Shown in pieces: positions 1 to 5,268 of a stretch of 5,544 bases of DNA. The position numbers and the translations under genes were made by a program. Source of the DNA: Crocinitomicaceae bacterium (GTDB taxonomy: Bacteria > Bacteroidota > Bacteroidia > Flavobacteriales_D > Sanyastnellaceae); contig JADLBA010000324.1 of NCBI GenBank assembly GCA_020848015.1, positions 1 through 5,544 on the forward strand, given 5' to 3'. The notes under the pieces are model-generated. The model worked only from the letters and a program-made list of their open reading frames with translations. It did no database searches and was not told the DNA's origin. Positions within the stretch are counted from its first letter, which is position 1. Each line of letters starts with the position of its first letter.

Positions 1-844
1 CCTCGGCGAGCAACTCCTTTGCCCGCTCATGAAGTTTCACCTCGAGCAATGCTGCATCGTTTTCAAATGCAATAAAAAGATCGGAAAGTTCGAGCAATTT
101 GTATTCGTTTACCGAGGTTTCATCCGGTAATGTTTCTGTATTTCCAAGAATACCGAGGTCGTTGCCACTCAGCACTTTTGAGAAGCGTATATCTGTAGGG
201 ATAGCGTCCACTCCGATACCTCTTTTTTCCAGCGGTTTTTTTACCTCGAAAAGCCCGCTGCGCGCACGGCTGTACCAGTCGGCTCCCATCCGCGCTACCT
301 GGTCAATCTTCACCGGATCAATCCGACCGTTATCATCGAGAATATTTTCGTCAATGTGAATCCGCATCACTTCACAGATCACGAGATTACCCGCACCACC
401 GGAATTACCCAACTCAATAATCTGATTCACTACACACTCCATCTGAACGGGAGATTCCTTCACACGAAAGGGTTTGACCACCTCGCTATGAACAGGGGTA
501 AAACCGGCCTTGTCAAACTCACTGACTCCAACAGGATATTCAGTGCTCGCCAGTGATGCCTGCTGAACCATATCATAATTCACCACATTGACCACACACT
601 CAGGAACTTTTTTAAGGTTTTCATAAGTATGCTTGGTTGTATTATCTCTTCCACGGCGGGCAGGAGAAAAAATAAGAATGGGCGGATTTGCGCTGAATAC
701 ATTAAAAAAACTGAACGGAGAGAGATTAGGCCGCCCCATTTCATCAAGCGTACTGGCAAATGCAATCGGGCGCGGTGCTACTGCGCCAAGCAACAGCCCG
801 TGAACCCTAACAACAGTTTCTGATCTCGGATCAATAGTCAGCAT
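1..844 (-). CDS. Flavin reductase family protein (FMN-binding split barrel), C-terminus cut by window edge
   Basis: The minus-strand frame from the ATG at 844-842 stays open to the left edge and gives 281 codons. The first ~200 residues match the flavin reductase-like domain: GAVAPRPIAFAST at about residues 20-32, then NLSPFSFFNVFSANPP (40-55), NVVNY (86-90), VKESPVQMECVV (128-139) and GGAGNLVICEV (149-159). In this family these segments build the FMN-binding split barrel. Members reduce flavin with NAD(P)H or use bound FMN; the exact substrate cannot be read from sequence. Bacteroidota homologues are, from memory, about 290-300 residues, so only roughly 10-20 residues should be missing. The end is lost to the window, not to a mutation. 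The frame stays open upstream to a stop near 899-901, but no other ATG or GTG lies between, so this start is well supported. No Shine-Dalgarno is visible. The gene is divergent from the response regulator gene. Confidence 0.9.
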   Translation of the reverse strand, partial: MLTIDPRSETVVRVHGLLLGAVAPRPIAFASTLDEMGRPNLSPFSFFNVFSANPPILIFSPARRGRDNTTKHTYENLKKVPECVVNVVNYDMVQQASLASTEYPVGVSEFDKAGFTPVHSEVVKPFRVKESPVQMECVVNQIIELGNSGGAGNLVICEVMRIHIDENILDDNGRIDPVKIDQVARMGADWYSRARSGLFEVKKPLEKRGIGVDAIPTDIRFSKVLSGNDLGILGNTETLPDETSVNEYKLLELSDLFIAFENDAALLEVKLHERAKELLAE

Positions 845-878
845 ATCAATTACGAAACGATGTGGTAATCGTCTTTTC

Positions 879-886
879 CAATTATA
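879..886 (-). promoter_or_regulatory. Candidate -7/-10 element for the flavin reductase gene
   Basis: Read on the minus strand, 886-879 is TATAATTG. It matches the Bacteroidota -7 consensus TAnnTTTG at five of six fixed positions and contains a perfect TATAAT. It would place a transcript start near 872 and a leader of about 28 nt before the ATG at 844. No TTG sits at the expected upstream distance and the surroundings are AT-rich, so a chance match is quite possible. Confidence 0.25.
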
Positions 887-1300
887 ATTTATTCCATTTT
901 AATTTATCCACTTTAAGGGACGATTATTTTTTTCTTCATTCCCCTTTGCAACAATACGGTGAAAATACGTTTAGCCGGATGATACAATGATCACCCATAA
1001 CAAGTATCATTTTGATGGCGATATAACCCAAGCATCTTCCCCATTGACCACATTAAACTCTTCTCAATGAAAAACTAAACGGATCAATTGGAACTTTTCG
1101 CTAAATCTTCGACACTGGCGCACTGAAGGAATGACCATCTGAGTTTTCATAAACGTTTTTTCGACGTACGTAAGATGGACATTATTATGTAGTCGCAATT
1201 TCTTTTCAACTGTGTATCAAGCAGATTTTCAAGAGAAAATTCCAAAGTATCATTGATAGTGCAAAAGTTGTGAAATGCCCGCTTGTATTCCTATCAAACA

Positions 1301-1333
1301 TTGACAGACATTGGAGCCATATTAATAGGTTTA
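1301..1333 (+). promoter_or_regulatory. Candidate promoter of the response regulator gene
   Basis: TTGACA lies at 1301-1306. Downstream are TAATAG (1323-1328, 16-nt spacer, sigma70-like reading) and TAGGTTTA (1326-1333). The latter matches the Bacteroidota -7 consensus TAnnTTTG at five of six fixed positions and lies 22 nt after the TTG. Transcription would begin near 1340, leaving a leader of about 75 nt. The TTG is within the first of two ACATTG words spaced 10 bp apart (1298-1303 and 1308-1313). Neither downstream element is a perfect match. Confidence 0.3.
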
Positions 1334-1414
1334 TTCTCAGTTGATTTTGAAACCAATGCAATTTTATAATCGAAAAATGCTATTTAGAACCGTTTTTAAT
1401 AAGATATTTGCACT

Positions 1415-2092
1415 ATGACAGGCATACTCATCGCAGACAGCAACCACCTGATACGCACAGGTCTGAGTACTCTCCTCAGCCGGCATCCTGAGTTTCAGGT
1501 GCTTGGAGAGGCTGGGAGCGAAAAACAGATGCTCGAAATGGTGCGAGACTTTCATCCCGATCTGGTGCTGATTGATTTTGCAGCGAAGGATTTCAGCATA
1601 GACGCAATTCCACGTGTGCTTCGACTACAGCCCAAGATTCGTTTTGTTGCGATAACGTGGGAACAGACCGGCATCACGATCCTGAATGCACTACGTGCCG
1701 GAGTGAACAGCTATATCAAAAAGGACTGCGATGCACAGGAGATTGTAGATTCAGTGCGCGAAACCACCAATGGAGGGCGCTTTTTCTGCGGGCAGATACT
1801 CGATACTATCCGCAGGGAAGCCATAGACGTGAATGATCTCGACACGAAGGAATACAGTTGTGCTCCCGTATTTATCAGTGTGCGCGAAATGGAGATCATC
1901 AAGTTGATTGCAGAAGGATATACCAATAATGAAATTGCAGAAAAATTGTTTCTGTCGCCGCATACTGTCAATACGCATCGCAAGAATATAATGCAAAAAA
2001 TAGGAGTAAATAACACGGCGGCTATTGTTATGTATGCTGTGAAAACAGGCTTGGTAAGCCCGAATAAGTTTCTCTTCAGCCCTGTCAATTGA
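1415..2092 (+). CDS. NarL/LuxR-family response regulator transcription factor
   Basis: The 225-residue product has the usual length and two-domain layout of NarL-type regulators. Residues 1-~115 form a receiver domain: ILIADSN with D8 in the acidic pocket, the probable phosphoacceptor D54 in LVLIDF, the conserved Thr at T81, and K103 in SYIKKD. Residues ~153-214 form a LuxR-type helix-turn-helix: SVREMEIIKLIAEGYTNNEI, then LSPHTVNTHRKNIMQKIG, the recognition-helix signature. By family knowledge, a sensor kinase phosphorylates the Asp and the dimer binds inverted-repeat DNA to control transcription; the stimulus and targets are unknown. No kinase gene lies nearby, so it appears orphan. One oddity is that the second acidic pocket residue (Asp in NarL's DDH) is Ser9. 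The ATG at 1415 puts the receiver's first strand right at the N-terminus, as expected. It is transcribed away from the flavin reductase gene and is followed by a hairpin, so it is probably monocistronic. Confidence 0.93.
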   Translation: MTGILIADSNHLIRTGLSTLLSRHPEFQVLGEAGSEKQMLEMVRDFHPDLVLIDFAAKDFSIDAIPRVLRLQPKIRFVAITWEQTGITILNALRAGVNSYIKKDCDAQEIVDSVRETTNGGRFFCGQILDTIRREAIDVNDLDTKEYSCAPVFISVREMEIIKLIAEGYTNNEIAEKLFLSPHTVNTHRKNIMQKIGVNNTAAIVMYAVKTGLVSPNKFLFSPVN

Positions 2093-2116
2093 GACATTTT
2101 GGTCTCACTCTTTTCT
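2090..2116 (+). terminator. Possible intrinsic terminator overlapping the regulator's stop codon
   Basis: A perfect 6-bp stem pairs TGAGAC (2090-2095) with GTCTCA (2102-2107) across the 6-nt loop ATTTTG. It is followed by CTCTTTTCT, a pyrimidine tract with four consecutive T. The first three bases of the left arm are the TGA stop codon. The stem is short and the T-tract interrupted, so termination may be weak. Confidence 0.45.
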
Positions 2117-2181
2117 AAAATTATTTAGTGACAATTGCAACGGTTATTCAGAATAGCTGAAAACATTCGCGTTTTTAAAAA

Positions 2182-2205
2182 TGTTTCGCATTAAATTGCG
2201 AAGCA
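2182..2205. repeat. 9-bp inverted repeat upstream of ilvE, candidate operator
   Basis: TGTTTCGCA (2182-2190) and TGCGAAGCA (2197-2205) are inverted copies with one wobble position, separated by TTAAAT. The inner six bases (TTCGCA/TGCGAA) are a perfect match. A further TTCGC word lies at 2166-2170. No T-tract follows on the plus strand, and the repeat lies before the likely transcript start, so it reads better as a protein-binding site than as a terminator or RNA hairpin. Its centre is about 33 bp upstream of the TATTTTTG element. The protein that would bind is not identified. Confidence 0.5.
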
Positions 2206-2226
2206 CGCATAAGAGAATGAATGTTC

Positions 2227-2234
2227 TATTTTTG
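2227..2234 (+). promoter_or_regulatory. Bacteroidota-type -7 element of the ilvE promoter
   Basis: TATTTTTG matches TAnnTTTG, the -7 consensus of the Bacteroidota primary sigma factor, at every fixed position, and is followed by CCGC. Transcription would begin near 2241, giving a leader of about 60 nt before the ATG at 2302. No TTG lies 17-23 nt upstream, so the -33 element is missing or degenerate. That would fit a promoter helped by an activator at the inverted repeat just upstream (inference). Confidence 0.5.
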
Positions 2235-2301
2235 CCGCACACCGGAAAAGTAATTTCCATGAGTGCTTTGTTACTGAACAGATTTTATTAAATTGCTGAC
2301 C

Positions 2302-3372
2302 ATGATCACGACAGAAAATATGATTGAGATTCGGAAAACGACCAAGAGCCGTTTAAGTGAGGTTGATTTTGAACACCTCGAATTCGGAAAGATCTTTTCG
2401 GATCACATGTTCGTAGCTGAATACAGAGAAGGTCAGTGGCGCGATGCGGTGATCCGGCCTTATGGACCGTTGAGTTTTACTCCCGCCATCAGTGCGCTGC
2501 ATTATGGACAAGCCATTTTCGAGGGCTTAAAAGCCTATAAGAATGAGCGGAACGAGGTTTTCGTATTCCGTCCTGAAAAAAATGCCGCGCGGCTCAATCA
2601 TTCAGCGGAGCGGCTTTGTATGCCGGACTTTCCCGAAGATCTTTTTGTGGATGCAGTCGCCCAATTAGTAAAACTCGACAATGAGTGGATACCGCAAAAA
2701 GAAGGTGAGTCGCTCTATATCCGCCCCCACATGTTTGCCACAGATGAGTCTGTCGGAGTAAGGCCGAGTGAAAAATACCTCTTCGTGATCTTCACATGTC
2801 CGGTAGGAAAATACTATGCGAATGAAATTAAAGTGAGGGTTGAGACACATTATACCCGCGCAGCAAGAGGCGGTACCGGTAGCGCAAAAGCAGCAGGAAA
2901 TTATGCAACCTCATTGCTGCCAACACGAAAAGCACAGAAAGACGGATTTAACCAACTTCTATGGACCGATGCGCTGACCCACGAATACTTCGAGGAAAGC
3001 GGTACGATGAATGTCATTTTTCTATCGGAAAACAAAGTGATAACCCCAGAGGTTTCCGGTTCTATTCTGGATGGAATAACACGCGATTCTGTACTGACTA
3101 TTGCCCGCGACTGGGGATACGAGGTAGAAGAACGCCCGGTGAGTGTGAAAGAAATCGTAGATCGTTTGAAAAAAAATACACTCGACGCTGCTTTTGGAGT
3201 GGGCACTGCAGCGACAATTGCTCCCATCAATACAATCCAGCACAATGGCACTAACTATCAACTGAAATCCTACCACAGCAATGATTTTGCACAAAAAATA
3301 GCTGTCTATCTTGACCGGCTGAAACGCGGGCTTGAGAAAGATCAACACGGCTGGATAAAAAGGGTAATGTAA
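2302..3372 (+). CDS. ilvE: Branched-chain amino acid aminotransferase (type II IlvE)
   Basis: This PLP-dependent fold-type IV enzyme transfers the amino group between glutamate and the 2-oxo acids of leucine, isoleucine and valine, in the cytoplasm. It performs the last step of their synthesis and the first of their breakdown. The 356-residue product shows FSDHMF near the N-terminus, HYGQAIFEGLKAYK (residues ~67-80), LYIRPHMFATDESVGV (~138-153), GGTGSAKAAGNY (~190-201) with K196 as the PLP-binding lysine, and EESGTMNVIF (~231-240) with the conserved Glu and Thr contacting the cofactor. These resemble the eukaryotic-like type II group more than E. coli IlvE. The length is normal and no key residue is missing. 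The ATG at 2302 gives MITTENMIEIRK. A TTG at 2293 would add three residues and an ATG at 2320 would remove six, leaving the conserved core intact in each case. No other ilv or leu genes are in view. Confidence 0.95.
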   Translation: MITTENMIEIRKTTKSRLSEVDFEHLEFGKIFSDHMFVAEYREGQWRDAVIRPYGPLSFTPAISALHYGQAIFEGLKAYKNERNEVFVFRPEKNAARLNHSAERLCMPDFPEDLFVDAVAQLVKLDNEWIPQKEGESLYIRPHMFATDESVGVRPSEKYLFVIFTCPVGKYYANEIKVRVETHYTRAARGGTGSAKAAGNYATSLLPTRKAQKDGFNQLLWTDALTHEYFEESGTMNVIFLSENKVITPEVSGSILDGITRDSVLTIARDWGYEVEERPVSVKEIVDRLKKNTLDAAFGVGTAATIAPINTIQHNGTNYQLKSYHSNDFAQKIAVYLDRLKRGLEKDQHGWIKRVM

Positions 3373-3514
3373 TACTCCTCGTCAGCGCAAATGTGAGCGA
3401 AAGAGGTGGATTGTTTGCCTGAATTGTTCTATACGCTGACTTATATTTCCTCAGTTTAAATTCATCCATATTGATTCACGATTTTATATCGTCTCTGCAG
3501 CAGATTCCACTATT

Positions 3515-3535
3515 TAATACGGCACAACCGTGTTA
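3515..3535. repeat. 8-bp inverted repeat (TAATACGG / CCGTGTTA)
   Basis: The left arm 3515-3522 and right arm 3528-3535 pair over eight positions with one G-T wobble, across the 5-nt loop CACAA. The left arm begins with TAATAC, the same word that forms the left arm of the inverted repeat at 3582-3601. No T-tract follows, so it is not a typical terminator. Confidence 0.5.
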
Positions 3536-3559
3536 TCCTGAATAAAACCAACCAGTGAA

Positions 3560-3590
3560 TTGACAATGTATTTTTTAACCTCTAATACTG
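3560..3590 (+). promoter_or_regulatory. Candidate promoter upstream of the outer-membrane protein gene
   Basis: TTGACA (3560-3565) is followed after 17 nt by TAATAC (3583-3588). Read by the Bacteroidota consensus, TTG (3560-3562) is followed after 20 nt by TAATACTG (3583-3590), which matches TAnnTTTG at four of six fixed positions. Spacing is good in both readings, but the downstream element is imperfect. A start near 3597 would give a leader of about 200 nt. The downstream element lies inside an inverted repeat. Confidence 0.3.
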
Positions 3591-3601
3591 CCCTGTATTA
3601 G
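3582..3601. repeat. Perfect 7-bp inverted repeat overlapping the candidate promoter
   Basis: CTAATAC (3582-3588) and GTATTAG (3595-3601) are perfect inverted copies separated by TGCCCT. The repeat covers the -7/-10 part of the candidate promoter, a position where a bound repressor would block polymerase (inference). No T-tract follows. Confidence 0.5.
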
Positions 3602-3602
3602 C

Positions 3603-3620
3603 CGACAGGCGCGTTTGTCG
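3603..3620. repeat. 5-bp inverted repeat (CGACA / TGTCG)
   Basis: CGACA (3603-3607) pairs with TGTCG (3616-3620). Two G-T wobble pairs could extend the stem inward to leave the 4-nt loop CGCG. It begins two bases after the preceding inverted repeat ends. A stem this short is weak evidence alone and is listed because of its neighbours. Confidence 0.3.
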
Positions 3621-3637
3621 CATTATGATACCTGCAG

Positions 3638-3658
3638 AAATGGCTCTGTTTGCCATTT
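3638..3658. repeat. Perfect 7-bp inverted repeat (AAATGGC / GCCATTT)
   Basis: AAATGGC (3638-3644) and GCCATTT (3652-3658) are perfect inverted copies across the 7-nt loop TCTGTTT. If transcription starts at the candidate promoter near 3597, this would be a hairpin in the leader RNA of the downstream gene. The following bases are AACCCTTTCTCC, not a clean T-tract. Confidence 0.45.
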
Positions 3659-3795
3659 AACCCTTTCTCCTGAAAATTCGCCTCTTATCAATTGCTGGGA
3701 AAACAGACGGTTTATAACTGGTCAGACTTAGGGTATAAATCAAGTACGATCGCAAAATAATTTCGTTTAATTTCGTAGTGCTAAACTTTTCCGCA

Positions 3796-5268
3796 ATGAA
3801 AATCCAAATTGTACTTGCTGCAGGTATATATCTCTGCATATCATCTTCCGGCTTGCTTGCACAAACAGAAGGCTCAGCGTTTACGATCACCGGGCACGGT
3901 GTAGCAACCCCGTTTGCAACAGACTACCAAAGTCTTGGGATCAACCCTGCCAATCTCGATCTGACTTCGCCCTATACCGGCAAAAGGGTAACGATTGGAT
4001 TGTGTGAAATTGGCGCTTCTTTTTATTCGGAGATACTTACAAAGCCTGAGCTGAAGCAGAATCTTTTTCAGGAAGACATCAAGGATCTTACGCAAGAGCA
4101 GCAACGCGAGTACGCGATGGAATTTGCAAACTCAGCGAATTCTGGAGACCTCGATTTAATGAGTATGGGCTTCGCTCTGCAGACCAGCAAGGTGGGGTCT
4201 TTTGCATTCAGCATTCGCGAAAGAGCAGATTTTTTTTCGAAACTGGGCCCCCAGGTTTCAGACCTCGTATGGCTTGGATATACCGCTCCCTATTTCGAGC
4301 AATTGGTTCTGGAAAACGGTGATACAATTCCGAACTCAGATAATATCAGCCAAGACACTCTCGACATGGTAATGCAGGGATTCACTACACTTGCCAATGC
4401 CGGAAACCTTTCAGAAATAATGCAGGGAACACATTTCCGGTTTAGTTGGATCAGAGAATACAATTTCGGTTATGGAAAAAAATTGATGAGCACCGACAAT
4501 ATGGAACTTCACGGTGGTATAGGTCTGAAATTGTTGGTTGGTCAAGGTCTCCTTGATCTTGAGGGAAAAAATGGAGACGCTTACGGTTTCAGTGCCTTGT
4601 CACCGATTTTCCAGATTGATTACGAAGATATTTCCGATGAAAATCCCTCCGCTATTGATGAGGACGCGAAACCACTAAAACCGGTAGGGATGGGATTTGG
4701 AGTTGATCTCGGCACTACTCTCTTAATAAAAAATAAATTCATTATTTCTGCCGCTGTCAACGATATCGGAAGCATGACTTGGAATGGAAATGTTTACAAG
4801 CTGCGAGATCTTAAACTGACCGATTTTACTTCCAGCGGTTTGGAAAGCGTCAGTTTTATAGAGCAGATCAACCAGTTGAACGGCGGTGATGGAGTCATAG
4901 AGTGGCAAGGTGCCAGTGCTATAAAAACCAAGCTTCCTACTCAAGGAAGACTCGGATTCGGAATTGTTCTGAACCAAAAATTAAAAGGCGGTGTAGATTT
5001 TGTCACCCCTATGAATGAAGAGGTAGGAAGCCTCGACAAGCCGGTCATTTCAATCGGTGGAGAATTTTCACCGCTGCCCTGGGTGCATCTATCACTCGGT
5101 GTAATCAACGGAGGAAACTATGACACCAAGGTTCCGGCAGGTATTCGTTTTGTCGTAGGAAACGGGTCATATGAACTCGGTATCGCTTCCAGAGACCTCG
5201 TTACTTTCTTTACCAATAATCAGCCGACAGTTTCGCTGAGTACCGGATTTCTTCGATTCCGGTTTTAA
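3796..5268 (+). CDS. Exported beta-barrel-like outer-membrane protein, probable DUF5723 family
   Basis: The 490-residue product starts with a signal peptide: MKIQ, a hydrophobic stretch to residue 21, and a probable signal peptidase I site after A22 (LLA/Q), a common Bacteroidota pattern. C14 is not in a proper lipobox, so it is probably not a lipoprotein. The mature N-terminus carries DYQSLGINPANL (~43-54), which I associate with the Bacteroidota family DUF5723. The rest is rich in alternating glycine/aromatic strands, e.g. GMGFGVDLGTTLLI (~298-311), IISAAVNDIGSMTWNGN (~316-332), RLGFGIVLNQKLKGGVDFV (~385-403) and PWVHLSLGVINGG (~428-440). It ends in FLRFRF with a terminal Phe, a typical signal for outer-membrane barrel insertion. 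The biochemical role is unknown. An acidic, gap-rich stretch (~255-293) may be an exposed loop. A GTG at 3778 would put six residues before the signal peptide, so the ATG at 3796 is preferred. The family name is from memory. Confidence 0.8.
   Translation: MKIQIVLAAGIYLCISSSGLLAQTEGSAFTITGHGVATPFATDYQSLGINPANLDLTSPYTGKRVTIGLCEIGASFYSEILTKPELKQNLFQEDIKDLTQEQQREYAMEFANSANSGDLDLMSMGFALQTSKVGSFAFSIRERADFFSKLGPQVSDLVWLGYTAPYFEQLVLENGDTIPNSDNISQDTLDMVMQGFTTLANAGNLSEIMQGTHFRFSWIREYNFGYGKKLMSTDNMELHGGIGLKLLVGQGLLDLEGKNGDAYGFSALSPIFQIDYEDISDENPSAIDEDAKPLKPVGMGFGVDLGTTLLIKNKFIISAAVNDIGSMTWNGNVYKLRDLKLTDFTSSGLESVSFIEQINQLNGGDGVIEWQGASAIKTKLPTQGRLGFGIVLNQKLKGGVDFVTPMNEEVGSLDKPVISIGGEFSPLPWVHLSLGVINGGNYDTKVPAGIRFVVGNGSYELGIASRDLVTFFTNNQPTVSLSTGFLRFRF

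Larger units (their letters stand above)
845..1414. other. Divergent intergenic region, no gene supported
   Basis: This 570-bp AT-rich stretch lies between two divergently read genes. No reading frame in it has a recognisable protein, and I see no tRNA-like or rRNA-like sequence. It contains the candidate promoters listed separately. It also holds a 10-base word, AAGTATCATT, at 1002-1011 and again at 1245-1254; an inverted repeat ATGATAC (979-985) / GTATCAT (1004-1010); an 8-base palindrome ACGTACGT near 1164-1171; and a weak AT-only hairpin at 1225-1240. The gap is long for two simple promoters, so a small RNA or remnant sequence cannot be excluded, but nothing shows one. Confidence 0.6.
3373..3795. 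other. Intergenic region rich in inverted repeats, no gene supported
   Basis: This 423-bp gap separates ilvE from the outer-membrane protein gene. No frame encodes a recognisable protein. It contains at least five compact inverted repeats: ACGAT/ATCGT at 3478-3492, and four longer or clearer ones listed separately at 3515-3535, 3582-3601, 3603-3620 and 3638-3658. There is also a TTGACA/TAATAC promoter-like pair at 3560-3590. Close to the next gene there is a direct repeat of TAATTTCGT (3758-3766 and 3768-3776) with a 10-bp period. I see no good intrinsic terminator for ilvE; the best is a bulged pairing of CCTC (3377-3380) with GAGG (3403-3406) lacking a T-tract. Confidence 0.6.

Noticed and set aside
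99..823. Several 60-90-codon open frames across the left end
   Set aside because: All lie within the flavin reductase gene, whose true minus-strand frame is open throughout and shows family motifs.
1225..1240. Hairpin ATTTTC/GAAAAT in the divergent gap
   Set aside because: The stem has only one G-C pair and no T-tract; expected by chance in AT-rich DNA.
2293..2301. TTG start for ilvE, three codons upstream of the ATG
   Set aside because: It adds only MLT before an ATG that already gives a normal-length enzyme of 356 residues; TTG starts are rarer and nothing favours it here.
2901..3348. Overlapping open frames on both strands inside ilvE
   Set aside because: They are shadows of the ilvE coding frame, with no family resemblance and unlikely compositions.
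3778..3795. GTG start for the outer-membrane protein gene
   Set aside because: It would put MLNFSA ahead of a well-formed signal peptide that begins at the ATG at 3796.
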